DNA of 64,000 nt from Mesorhizobium tianshanense (GTDB lineage Bacteria > Pseudomonadota > Alphaproteobacteria > Rhizobiales > Rhizobiaceae): the NCBI RefSeq assembly GCF_007830515.1, contig NZ_VLKT01000029.1:36708-100707 (forward strand). Reading direction: 5' to 3'. The notes beneath the pieces are model-generated. The model saw nothing but the letters and a program-made list of their open reading frames with translations. It was not told where the DNA came from and made no database searches. Made by a program: the position numbers and the translations under genes. The stretch's first letter is position 1. Each line of letters begins with the position of its first letter. Positions 54,942 through 62,412 of the stretch are shown one piece after another.

Positions 54942-55529
54942 ATGAAGACGATATCCATCGGCATGACACTCACCATCCTGGCGAGCGCCGCTCATGGTGC
55001 CGAGTGCATCGACGCCAAGGCCGCCAAGGCTGGCTTCATTCTCGAAAAGCCTGGGATCCGCAGCGAATTTCGACCGGTAGCGGGCGGAATGATGTCAGTC
55101 GCCAACACATACCAGTCTGAATCGCCGCAGGCGCAATTCCTGTTCGGCGGCCTGATCGAGGTGCTTCGCGACAGCAAGACCGGTCAGCTTGCCATGATCC
55201 CGTTTTCCGATCTCAGAAAGCTGTTTCCGCTCAAGGCCGGGGCGAAAAGCAAGACCCTGTTCGTCCGCCTCGCGCCAGACAAACAACCGAAGGGCACCGA
55301 AACGCTCGAGATCAACGTCAAGGGCAAGGAGACGTTCAGCCTCGGCGACTGCAAGTACAACGTGCTCGCCGTCAAGCAGACGATCAAGAACGAGGCCGGC
55401 AAGACACTGGATGAATTCACCGCGCTCTACGCGCCCGACCTGCAGGCGGTTTTGGCCAGGCGCTATGACGAAGGCACCAACGCCGAAAGCGTGGTCGGCT
55501 ACGAGGTGATCGAACCGCTGCCGAATTAG
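54942..55529 (+). CDS. Periplasmic protein of unknown function
   Basis: A 195-aa protein with a signal peptide (MKTISIGMTLTILASAAHGA), cleaved near residue 20. The mature part has CIDAKAAKAGFILEKPGIRSEF, SDLRKLFPLKAGAK, FSLGDCKYNVLAV and a C-terminal AVLARRYDEGT. Two Cys remain in the mature protein. I do not recognise a family. It lies inside the segment that appears inverted, just upstream of the truncated phosphoesterase on the opposite strand. Confidence 0.7.
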   Translation: MKTISIGMTLTILASAAHGAECIDAKAAKAGFILEKPGIRSEFRPVAGGMMSVANTYQSESPQAQFLFGGLIEVLRDSKTGQLAMIPFSDLRKLFPLKAGAKSKTLFVRLAPDKQPKGTETLEINVKGKETFSLGDCKYNVLAVKQTIKNEAGKTLDEFTALYAPDLQAVLARRYDEGTNAESVVGYEVIEPLPN

Positions 55530-55563
55530 GATTCCGGCAGGACGGGGGGCTGGCGCTCCGGCA

Positions 55564-56262
55564 TCAAGAGGTTCCGTACTGCCGCAGCACCCTGCGACGT
55601 CGCTTCGTTCCTGCTTCGCCCTTGGACGACGACGCTGAGGAAGCTCCCTGCTCCAGCGCGTTCAGGCAATCGCGCAGCACGCCAGCGTCCTGCATCGTCT
55701 TGGCGATCGACATGGCGCCGGAATAGGTGGCGACCGCGAGCGCCGCGAAGCGCTGCGGATCGGTTGCCTGCTCCCTGCCCTCGTGCTGGTCGGCCGTGAC
55801 CTTGTCGGCGATCGCCTGGCGCCACGCCGAAAAGATGCCGGCAAGGGCAGCGCGGAAATCCGGATCGGCGAGCGACAGTTCATGCGCCAGGTTGTTGAGC
55901 GGGCAGCCGCGCACGAAACCCTGCTGCTCCAGTTCCGTTGCCACGGCCTCGAACACGCCGCGCACAGCCTCGCGCGCCGAGCCTGCCGCCCGCACCGGGG
56001 CGATCCATGTTTCTTCGACAGCCGCCGCCACCCGCTCTTCGATCACCGCCAGCGCCAGCGCCTTCTTGGTCGGGAAATGATGATGCAGCGCGCCCCCGGT
56101 GACGCCCGCCGCCGCCATCAAATCGCCGAGACTGGAAGCGTGGTAGCCGCGCGCCTGAAAGCAGGCTTCGGCGACATCGAGCACGCGTTTGCGCAGGCCT
56201 TCCGGGTCGTTGGTGCGTTTCCCGGGCGGCACCTTTGGGCGAGCGGTCATCTCTGCTGACAT
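55564..56262 (-). CDS. TetR/AcrR family transcriptional regulator
   Basis: A 232-aa repressor. The N-terminal HTH spans residues 20-65 (RVLDVAEACFQARGYHASSLGDLMAAAGVTGGALHHHFPTKKAL). The ligand domain has GFVRGCPLNNLAHELS, the GCP motif typical of the YxaF/LmrA-like branch. It is divergent from a NIPSNAP gene and the gap holds two operator-like palindromes, so it should control both itself and that gene. A shorter start at 56250 is possible. Confidence 0.9.
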   Translation of the reverse strand: MSAEMTARPKVPPGKRTNDPEGLRKRVLDVAEACFQARGYHASSLGDLMAAAGVTGGALHHHFPTKKALALAVIEERVAAAVEETWIAPVRAAGSAREAVRGVFEAVATELEQQGFVRGCPLNNLAHELSLADPDFRAALAGIFSAWRQAIADKVTADQHEGREQATDPQRFAALAVATYSGAMSIAKTMQDAGVLRDCLNALEQGASSASSSKGEAGTKRRRRVLRQYGTS

Positions 56263-56284
56263 TTTCGCACGATAGCAGATTGAC

Positions 56285-56332
56285 AAAACAGGACAACCGG
56301 TCTGTTTTAAAACAGGATGACTGTCCTGTTTT
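56285..56332. promoter_or_regulatory. Two adjacent TetR operator-like palindromes
   Basis: Two 24-bp sites abut: 56285-56308 starts AAAACAGGACAA and ends CCGGTCTGTTTT; 56309-56332 starts AAAACAGGATGA and ends CTGTCCTGTTTT. Both share AAAACAG half-sites in inverted order, in the gap between the TetR gene and the NIPSNAP gene. Confidence 0.75.
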
Positions 56333-56344
56333 GGAGATTGCGCT

Positions 56345-57115
56345 ATGAGCCTGCCCGTGAATGCCCCGCCGAAATCCGGCCTCGACGCCTCGCCGGTCGT
56401 CGAACTCAGGCAGTACGTGCTGAAACCCAGCCAGCGCGATACGCTGATCGGCATCTTCGACGGCCACCTGATCAAGGGTCAGGAAGAGGCAGGGATGACC
56501 ATCATCGGCCAGTTTCGCGATATCGACCGGCCTGACATGTTCGTATGGCTGCGCGGCTTCGACGGGATGGAGGTGCGGAAAAATGCGCTGGCGGCTTTCT
56601 ACGAGGGACCTGTGTGGGCTGCCTGGCGCGATGCCGCCAACGCCGCAATGATCTCCTCCGACGACGTGCTGTTGCTGAAACCGGCATGGTCGGGCGCGGG
56701 CTTCGACCTGACGGGCTCACAACGAGCGGACTTGCCGGGTGACAAAAAGCCGAACAGAGACAATCGCTTGTCGGGTATTGTTGTCATCCGGATTCATCAT
56801 TTGCGGCCCGGCGCCGAGGCCGACTTCGCCAGCCGCTTCAAAACCGACGCCATTCCGGTGCTGGCGGCACTTGGCGCGCGGCCGCTTGCCGCCTTCGTCA
56901 GCGAGCATGCCGACAACAGCTTTCCTCGCCTGCCGGTGCGGACGAGTGAAAACGTCTTCATTACCGCTACGGGTTTCGACAGCACTGACGCCCATGCCAG
57001 CCTCGAGGCAGCGCTTGCCACCGCGCCGGCCTGGCAGGCATTGCAGTCGGGCCTGGCCAGGCCGACGGAAACGCTGCGCCTTTCGCCCACCTCACAATCG
57101 CTGCTGGGGCGATGA
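56345..57115 (+). CDS. NIPSNAP family protein
   Basis: A 256-aa protein with two dimeric alpha-beta barrel (NIPSNAP) units: VVELRQYVLKPSQRDTLIGIF with FVWLRGFDGMEVRKNALAAFYEGPVW, and GIVVIRIHHLRPGAEADFASRF. Members are cytosolic and of unclear role, often induced with small-molecule responses. ATG 56345 lies next to the double operator, so the divergent TetR regulator is its probable controller. It is inside the inferred inverted segment and ends one base before the start of the truncated phosphoesterase half. Confidence 0.85.
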   Translation: MSLPVNAPPKSGLDASPVVELRQYVLKPSQRDTLIGIFDGHLIKGQEEAGMTIIGQFRDIDRPDMFVWLRGFDGMEVRKNALAAFYEGPVWAAWRDAANAAMISSDDVLLLKPAWSGAGFDLTGSQRADLPGDKKPNRDNRLSGIVVIRIHHLRPGAEADFASRFKTDAIPVLAALGARPLAAFVSEHADNSFPRLPVRTSENVFITATGFDSTDAHASLEAALATAPAWQALQSGLARPTETLRLSPTSQSLLGR

Positions 57116-57116
57116 C

Positions 57117-57737
57117 ATGCCGCCGAGAGCCGCATGGACCCGCAGCGGCTTTGGGCAAATGCGCGACTATGTCGAGGTCAACCATCGTGCCGGCGTGTTC
57201 TTCAAGCCCCCGGTGCCGGCGACCAGTTACGATCTCGATACCGACTGCTACTCATGGGACTGGGGCGGCCTGCATCTCGTCCAGACGCACCGTTTTGCCG
57301 GCGACACCGGCCACGGCGCCGTTTCCAGCCTGCCGTGGCTGAAGCAGGATCTGGCGACCCATGCGGCGGACGGTCGCCCCGTCGTCCTGTTCCAGCATTA
57401 TGGCTGGGATATCTTTTCGATCGAACGGGGGGATGCCGCCAAAAGAACCTTCGACGATGGCGGCACCGGTGCGCCGCATTGGTGGAGCGAAGCGGACCGG
57501 CAAGCACTGCTGGCGGCGCTGAAGGGCTACAATGTCATCGGCATCTTCCATGGCCACCAGCACGAGACGCCGATGATCTACAGCCGCGACGGTCTTGACC
57601 TGTTCAAGCCGAAGGCTGCCTTCATGGGTGGCTTCGCGCTGGCGCGGGTGACCAGCGACCGCGTGGACGTGGTGCTTGGCGAAGCCATCGGTGACCATGG
57701 CGAGGTCGCCTTCACCAACGCTTTCTCGAGAGCCTGA
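57117..57737 (+). pseudogene. Metallophosphoesterase gene, C-terminal half
   Basis: The frame could start at ATG 57117, one base after the NIPSNAP stop. Family sequence begins only at 57159 (MRDYVEVNHRAGVFFKPPVPATSYD). It has the last metal motifs of a calcineurin-like phosphoesterase, VLFQHYGWDIFS and GIFHGHQHETP, but lacks motifs I-III, which are on minus at 54275-54820. The first 14 residues (PPRAAWTRSGFGQ) are unrelated. Joined to the N-half at WYRRE/MRDYVE it gives one normal, full enzyme. Alone it should be inactive. Confidence 0.8.
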
Positions 57738-58233
57738 ACATGTGACGGCAATAACTGAAGCAGACTAAAAGGTCGCCTAGGTCGCTTTCCTCATCGGAGT
57801 TGAAGCGGCCGGTCGCCATAAAAGAACGCCCCTCGCGCGTTTTATTGCACGGGAGGCGTCCTTTGTGTCAGCCTTTCCTAAGATCGCTCTCATGAACTGC
57901 CGACAATATCCAAAATGCACGGATGCCAAAATGGTTCCAGGCATGGTGCGATTTTTTTGCAGCCGGCGCTGGCCCGGCTTTGGCGCCGGATCCGCCATCG
58001 GAATCCCTGCTTCGGACAAGCTTGCGGCGACGGGTCCGCTGGCGGTGAAAGCAAAAAAATTGACACGGCGCCAAAAGAAGTCTAAAAGAAATTCGTCGAT
58101 ATTTGTTTGACCGACTTTTGTTATCCGCGTGCCCAGGCGCGCCTTTGACGAACTTCCCCCATCAAAATCGAGACAAACGTTGTTGTGCATTCGCATGACG
58201 GCGAACGAATATTTGCCACGGAAAGGGTTCGTT
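57738..58233. other. Long upstream region of the cold-shock gene
   Basis: No gene is supported in 496 bases. A good promoter-like pair, TTGACA at 58060 and TAAAAG at 58083 with 17-base spacing, would give a leader of about 140 nt, as common for cold-shock messages. The ACGCCCCTC/GGGAGGCGT stretch near 57827-57860 may fold weakly. Confidence 0.45.
58060..58088 (+). promoter_or_regulatory. Candidate promoter of the cold-shock gene
   Basis: TTGACA (58060-58065), 17 bases, TAAAAG (58083-58088), 146 bases before the csp start. The -35 box is consensus. The element is predicted from sequence only. Confidence 0.4.
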
Positions 58234-58443
58234 ATGAGCACAGGCACAGTTAAATGGTTCAACGCCACCAAGGGTTTTGGTTTTATTCAGCCTGACGACG
58301 GCTCGGCCGACGTTTTTGTCCACATCTCGGCCGTGGAACGCGCCGGAATGCGCGACATCGTCGAGGGCCAGAAGCTCGGCTACGAGATGGTCCGCGACAA
58401 CAAGTCGGGCAAGATGTCCGCCGATCAGTTGAAAGCGGCCTAA
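58234..58443 (+). CDS. cspA: Cold-shock family protein
   Basis: A 69-aa single cold-shock domain: MSTGTVKWFNATKGFGFIQPDDG with RNP1-like KGFGFI and RNP2-like VFVHIS. It is an RNA/single-strand DNA-binding chaperone. The length and DGSADVFVHISAVERAG segment are standard for alphaproteobacterial CspA paralogues. A weak CTCGCCG/CGGCGAG hairpin at 58457-58499 follows. Confidence 0.93.
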   Translation: MSTGTVKWFNATKGFGFIQPDDGSADVFVHISAVERAGMRDIVEGQKLGYEMVRDNKSGKMSADQLKAA

Positions 58444-58774
58444 AACCGAATTCAGCCTCGCCGGTGACCACGGATGTACTGGCACCGGTGAACGGCGAGC
58501 GCATGACTCGGGAACATCCGTTTCCGGAAAGGCGCAGATGAGTTCGCGGCGTTCAACCGGACGCGCGGCACTCCAGCGGAAGGTCGGGCAACGCCTGGCC
58601 TTTTTGCATTTGGGACGCTTCAAAAAGTTCGAAAAGAGCACTGCGCGTTGGCCTGAACGTGTTAAGGATGCTCCAGCAACTTGAACCGACTGCCGTATTG
58701 CCTTGTGCGTGGTCCTGGTCGAAAGACCGGCCCCGCCATTTTGCGGCATCATGCTCCGAACCGGGAGAAAGACC

Positions 58775-59002
58775 TTGACCGCCACTTCAAAGAAATCCCG
58801 CGACCACGCCGAATCCATCTTCAGCAAGGCCCAGACCCAGTCCATGTCGCTCAACCGCATCATCTCCGAACAGGATGCCGCCAGCCAGGCCCGGGAAGCC
58901 AAGACCGCGCGGCTGCGCGAACTGCGCCTGGAGAAGGAAGCCGACGATATGGCTGCGGCCGCCGCGCTCGCTGCCTCGCCGAAGCGCGCGGGCAGACGCT
59001 GA
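58775..59002 (+). CDS. Small charged protein downstream of csp
   Basis: A 75-aa protein. I chose a TTG start at 58775 because GGGAGAAA lies five bases upstream; an ATG at 58751 has no ribosome site. It is charged and helical (SRDHAESIFSKAQTQSMSLNRII; AREAKTARLRELRLEKEADD). Its stop overlaps the next start (TGATG). No family is recognised; similar small proteins occur in rhizobia. The 331-base gap before it holds only the csp hairpin. Confidence 0.6.
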   Translation: MTATSKKSRDHAESIFSKAQTQSMSLNRIISEQDAASQAREAKTARLRELRLEKEADDMAAAAALAASPKRAGRR

Positions 59003-59409
59003 TGGCCACCAAGCGCGTCCCGCAACAGGCGATCGCCGCCGATTCGACCATCGCCGATGTCGTGGGAGTGCTCGACAAGCCGGTCGAATATGTCCGGCGC
59101 GTGCTCGAAAAGCTCGAGCGCTGCAAGCGCGCCCATGGCGACGCCCAGGTCAGGCTCGGCGTGCGCGGCCGCTCCGAATGCCCGAACTATCTGATCGAGT
59201 ATGTCCGCGAAAATACCAAGACCCGTGAACGCGTCACCCATCAGGATGCCGCCTATAGCGGCAGCACGCATCGCGAGCTGGCGCCCCGGCACATCGAGGA
59301 GGCCAGGAACTGGTCGCCCGAGGAAATGAACATCACGGCGGTCTCGGCGCTGATCGGCCGCCTTCGCAACCCGAATGCGCCATCATCGCGTTTCTCCGAC
59401 GAGGATTGA
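59002..59409 (+). CDS. Hypothetical protein, second of three small genes
   Basis: A 135-aa soluble protein. It shows TIADVVGVLDKPVEYVRRVLEKLERCKRAHG, RLGVRGRSECPNYLIEYVREN and NITAVSALIGRLRNPNAP. No known domain is recognised. ATG 59002 is translationally coupled to the previous gene and is followed without gap by the next small gene. Codon use is like the neighbours, so it is likely real. Confidence 0.6.
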   Translation: MATKRVPQQAIAADSTIADVVGVLDKPVEYVRRVLEKLERCKRAHGDAQVRLGVRGRSECPNYLIEYVRENTKTRERVTHQDAAYSGSTHRELAPRHIEEARNWSPEEMNITAVSALIGRLRNPNAPSSRFSDED

Positions 59410-59577
59410 ATGGCCATAAAATTTTCCGCCAAGGACCAGCCAGCAGCACCCGCTGCCACCGCAAAGCTGGCCAAGCCGGCGGCCGCGCCGAAAGCCGATG
59501 CATCCGCCGAAGCCGCGACCGATCTGTTCAAGTCGCCGGCGGAGGTGGCGCCGCGCAAGACCAGGAAGAAGAAATAG
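59410..59577 (+). CDS. Small Ala/Lys-rich protein
   Basis: A 55-aa protein, Ala/Pro/Lys-rich with a basic end (APRKTRKKK). It starts one base after the previous stop. Similar short, low-complexity proteins are found in other rhizobia; no function is known. It may be a nucleic-acid-binding or stress-linked peptide, but that is guesswork. Confidence 0.55.
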   Translation: MAIKFSAKDQPAAPAATAKLAKPAAAPKADASAEAATDLFKSPAEVAPRKTRKKK

Positions 59578-59581
59578 CGCC

Positions 59582-59965
59582 TTGCCGCGAGATGCCGATC
59601 TTGATCCTGTCGCGCCAGGGCTGCTTGCCTTGGCGGTCGCCGGGGATTTTTCGTCTCTGGAAGAGAGCGCCGCTCCTCTCTTCGACTGCCAGAGCTGCGG
59701 CGCCTGCTGTTCCTATTCGGCCGAATGGCCGCGCTTCTCGACAGAAGATGACGCGCAGCTCGACCGGATTCCGGCAAAATATGTGTCCGCCGACGAAGCT
59801 GGCATGCGCTGTGACGGGACGCGCTGCTCAGCGCTTGCCGGCGAGGTTGGCAAGTCCACCGCTTGTGGCATCTACGAGGTCCGCCCCGATGTCTGCCGCG
59901 CCTGCATGCCCGGCGGCGACGATTGCCTGATGGCGCGCAAGGCGCACGGACTGCCGACGCTGTAA
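59582..59965 (+). CDS. YkgJ-type Cys-cluster protein
   Basis: A 127-aa protein of the YkgJ/zinc- or iron-chelating family (UPF0153). The Cys cluster is CQSCGACCSYSAEWPRF near residue 36, then RCDGTRCSAL, CGIYEVRPDVCRACMPGGDDC. Nine Cys are present, likely binding a metal. I chose a TTG start at 59582, preceded by AGGAAGAAG; longer starts overlap the previous gene and are basic. Function is unknown. It lies in the same direction as the three small genes. Confidence 0.7.
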   Translation: MPRDADLDPVAPGLLALAVAGDFSSLEESAAPLFDCQSCGACCSYSAEWPRFSTEDDAQLDRIPAKYVSADEAGMRCDGTRCSALAGEVGKSTACGIYEVRPDVCRACMPGGDDCLMARKAHGLPTL

Positions 59966-60044
59966 CAAGCGGCGTTCGGGCTGGCTTGTGCCCGCGCGTT
60001 TGGCTGGCTACCTTGCCGGCGGGCAGGGCAGTGGAGGAACCATC

Positions 60045-60656
60045 GTGAGCATCGAATTCCTGTTGACGTCGCTGATTGTCGTGGCTTCGCCTGGCACCGG
60101 CGTTCTCTATACGCTGAGCGCCGGGCTTTCGCGCGGCGCGCGCGCCAGCATCATCGCTGCTTTCGGCTGTACGCTCGGCATCATTCCGCATATGGCGGCC
60201 GCCATCACCGGCCTGGCGGCGCTGCTGCACACAAGTGCTGTCGCCTTCGAGACGCTGAAATATCTGGGCGTCGCCTACCTGCTCTACATGGCCTGGAACA
60301 CGCTGAAGGAGGGTGGTGGCTTGAGCGTCGCGCAGGACATCGCGCCGCGCTCGGCCGGCAAAATAATCGCCTCGGGCGTCCTCATCAACATCCTCAACCC
60401 AAAACTGTCGATCTTCTTCTTCGCCTTCCTGCCGCAATTCGTCAGCACCACCGAACTGCATGCGCTGTCGAAGATGCTGGAGCTCAGCACCGTCTTCATG
60501 CTTTTGACCTTCGTCGTCTTCGTCGGCTACGGCATCTTCGCCGCCTCGATCCGCAGCCATGTCGTGTCGCGGCCGATGGTGCTGACGTGGATGCGCCGCA
60601 CCTTCGCCGGCGCCTTCGTCATGCTCGGGGCAAAACTGGCGCTGACTGACCGGTAG
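60045..60656 (+). CDS. LysE family amino-acid exporter
   Basis: A 203-aa exporter of the LysE/RhtB family. It has six helices, the N-terminal IVVASPGTGVLYTLSAGLSRG motif with the conserved Pro-Gly, FGCTLGIIPHMAAAITGLAAL, LGVAYLLYMAWNTLKEG and INILNPKLSIFFFAFLPQF. The GTG start at 60045 has GGAGGAA eight bases upstream. It exports an amino acid or related compound. Its stop lies in a hairpin shared with the convergent SnoaL gene. Confidence 0.9.
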   Translation: MSIEFLLTSLIVVASPGTGVLYTLSAGLSRGARASIIAAFGCTLGIIPHMAAAITGLAALLHTSAVAFETLKYLGVAYLLYMAWNTLKEGGGLSVAQDIAPRSAGKIIASGVLINILNPKLSIFFFAFLPQFVSTTELHALSKMLELSTVFMLLTFVVFVGYGIFAASIRSHVVSRPMVLTWMRRTFAGAFVMLGAKLALTDR

Positions 60657-60673
60657 CGCCAACTGGCGCTACC
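60652..60673. terminator. Perfect inverted repeat spanning two stop codons
   Basis: GGTAGCGCCA (60652-60661) and TGGCGCTACC (60664-60673) form a 10-bp stem between the convergent lysE-type gene and the SnoaL gene, overlapping both stop codons. It can act as a bidirectional terminator. Confidence 0.6.
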
Positions 60674-61031
60674 CCTTGACGTATCCCAGGCCCTCGACGA
60701 TCTTTCCGTCCCGAACGCGCATGATGTTAACTCCTCGAACCCGGTCCGCCTCGCGCTCGCTCCAGCGAAGTTGCCAGCGGATGATCCCACGGTCGCCCAT
60801 CGCGGAGATTTCCTCAGCTTTGAAGACAAGGTTGGCGGACGATGCCACTTCCTTCCAGAAATTGAGGCAAGCCTCACGCCCTTCGTAGCGCGCTCCATCC
60901 GGAGCCGGCGCCGTATTTTCGAGGACGCAGCCCTCGCCGATCAGATCATCGAGGTCTTCGGGGCGATGCATCTCAAATGCGCCGTTGAAGCGTTCCATGA
61001 TTTCGCGGGTAACGTTGCTTTCAGTGGTCAT
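60669..61031 (-). CDS. SnoaL-like (NTF2 fold) protein
   Basis: A 120-aa protein of the SnoaL/nuclear transport factor 2 fold. It shows IMERFNGAFEMHRPEDLDDLIGEGCVLENTAP, YEGREACLNFWKEVA and the beta sheet IIRWQLRWSE. Many members are small isomerases or ligand-binding proteins; the substrate is unknown. It lies 48 bases after the OsmC gene and is in the same direction, so both share a promoter opposite a TetR gene. Confidence 0.85.
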   Translation of the reverse strand: MTTESNVTREIMERFNGAFEMHRPEDLDDLIGEGCVLENTAPAPDGARYEGREACLNFWKEVASSANLVFKAEEISAMGDRGIIRWQLRWSEREADRVRGVNIMRVRDGKIVEGLGYVKG

Positions 61032-61079
61032 TTTCTCTCCTCATCCTTGGACATTCACGAGCGTTCCTCCTTCGAGGCA

Positions 61080-61538
61080 CTAATGTGTTGATTTATCTGC
61101 GGCAGCCGCGGCGATGTGCTCGGCCTTGAGCCTGATATCCGCCACACCGGCCAACGCGCGGGAGACGAGGCATGTTGCTTTCGCCGATTGGGCAAGGCGT
61201 TGGAATTCCTCGGGCGCGAGGCCCAGGATTTCGACTTCCGTTTCAAGGTCGATGCGGGTGATCGTCGGTCCGGCCGTGCTCGTGCCGAGATGCACCTTGG
61301 CGACGGTGTGGATGCGTGCGGGGACATGGCCGCCGCTGCCGAGTACGGCGCTCAGCGCCATCGAAAAGCACCCGGCATGCGCCGCCGCTATTAGCTCCTC
61401 CGGATTTGTGCCCGGACCGTTTTCGAAACGCGACGGGAAGGAATAGGCACCTTCGAAGACGCCGCTGCCGAGCCGCAGCCGGCCCGAACCTTCTTTCAAC
61501 GACCCCTGCCATTGGGCCTCTGCTTCACGGATGGTCAT
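61080..61538 (-). CDS. OsmC family peroxidase
   Basis: A 152-aa peroxiredoxin of the OsmC type. The two reactive Cys are in AAAHAGCFSMAL near residue 60 and KATCLVSRAL near 125. It shows QWQGSLKEGSGRLRLGSG and NPEELIAAAHAGC. It reduces organic hydroperoxides. ATG 61538 is the normal start; earlier M positions lack similarity. It is divergent from a TetR regulator with an operator-like palindrome in the gap. Confidence 0.91.
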   Translation of the reverse strand: MTIREAEAQWQGSLKEGSGRLRLGSGVFEGAYSFPSRFENGPGTNPEELIAAAHAGCFSMALSAVLGSGGHVPARIHTVAKVHLGTSTAGPTITRIDLETEVEILGLAPEEFQRLAQSAKATCLVSRALAGVADIRLKAEHIAAAAADKSTH

Positions 61539-61567
61539 TTTATCGTTCTCCTCGATGAAACATGCCA

Positions 61568-61589
61568 ATATGTAGACTGATCTACATAT
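61568..61589. promoter_or_regulatory. TetR operator-like palindrome
   Basis: ATATGTAGA (61568-61576) and TCTACATAT (61581-61589) form a perfect inverted repeat with a CTGA centre, in the 114-base gap between the OsmC gene and the TetR gene. A partial second copy (TATGTAGAC) follows at 61590. Confidence 0.75.
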
Positions 61590-61652
61590 TATGTAGACCG
61601 ATTGTCATATCCATGGCAAGGCCTATAATGTTCATTCCTGACAGAGGTTGAC

Positions 61653-62252
61653 ATGGCGAACGACACCCGCATCCGCATGCTCGAAGCGACGGCGCTGCTA
61701 CTGAGGGAGCGCGGCTATCACGGTACCTCGCTCAACGATATTTTGAGCGCCTCCGGCGCGCCAAGAGGATCGCTCTACTTTCATTTCCCGGGCGGCAAGG
61801 ACCAATTGGTCATCGAGGTGACGCGCGACAGCGTCGAAAAGGTTACGCAATGGCTGGGTGAGGCACTCGCCGCCGAGCGAGACCCGGCGGTGGCCGTCCA
61901 CCATATCTACCAGTCGGTCGCACGCACGCTGGAGGACAACCAGTTCACGCTTGGCTGTCCGGTTGCGCCCTTAGTGCTGGATTCGCCGGCCGACATGCCG
62001 GAGCTGGCCGAATTGTGCCGGTCGGCTTTCGCGCAATGGATAGGCCTGCTGCAGGCGGCCTTCGTCAGGGCAGGGGTGCCCGAGCGCCGCGCTCACGCTC
62101 TGGCGCTGCTTGTCGAATCATCGCTGGAAGGGCTGATGGTGATCGCGCGCGCCACCCGCGACCGTGCCCCGGTGCTGGCGGTAGCCGATGAAGTCGCCGC
62201 GCTGGTGGAAAGTGCGTTGCCTGCGCAAGAGGTCGCTGTCACGACGCATTGA
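61653..62252 (+). CDS. TetR/AcrR family regulator of the OsmC-SnoaL operon
   Basis: A 199-aa repressor. The HTH lies at residues 8-52 (MLEATALLLRERGYHGTSLNDILSASGAPRGSLYFHFPGGKDQL). The ligand domain contains QFTLGCPVAPLVLD, the YxaF/LmrA-like GCP motif. It is divergent from the OsmC-SnoaL pair and close to the ATATGTAGA palindrome, so it probably represses them and itself. The signal may be an oxidised or organic compound, inferred only from the neighbours. Confidence 0.9.
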   Translation: MANDTRIRMLEATALLLRERGYHGTSLNDILSASGAPRGSLYFHFPGGKDQLVIEVTRDSVEKVTQWLGEALAAERDPAVAVHHIYQSVARTLEDNQFTLGCPVAPLVLDSPADMPELAELCRSAFAQWIGLLQAAFVRAGVPERRAHALALLVESSLEGLMVIARATRDRAPVLAVADEVAALVESALPAQEVAVTTH

Positions 62253-62262
62253 TCGATGGCAA

Positions 62263-62291
62263 CAAAAGGGGCGACCTCTCGGCCGCCCTTT
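62263..62291. terminator. Terminator between the TetR gene and groEL
   Basis: AAAAGGGGCG pairs with CGCCCTTT with one bulge. On minus it is followed by TTTTGTT, so it is probably the main terminator of the groEL transcript, and may also stop the TetR transcript. Confidence 0.6.
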
Positions 62292-62301
62292 CCGTAGTGC
62301 T

Positions 62302-62394
62302 GTGCTTTACGGACTTCTTAGAAGTCCATGCCGCCACTCAAGCCCGTTTGCGGGCTTGAGCAACTTGGATTCATGGGCGTGCTTTACGGACTTC

Positions 62395-62412
<18 letters not shown>
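62302..62412. repeat. 34-bp direct repeat of the groEL 3' end with hairpin between
   Basis: The sequence GTGCTTTACGGACTTCTTAG... occurs at 62302-62335 and again exactly at 62379-62412. Each copy contains the complement of the last groEL codons (GGMDF) and the stop. Between them lies a perfect hairpin CTCAAGCCCG-TTTG-CGGGCTTGAG (62337-62360). Confidence 0.85.

Noticed and set aside
57865..58110. Plus-strand frame of 81 codons upstream of csp
   Set aside because: No ribosome site or family features; it overlaps the predicted csp promoter.
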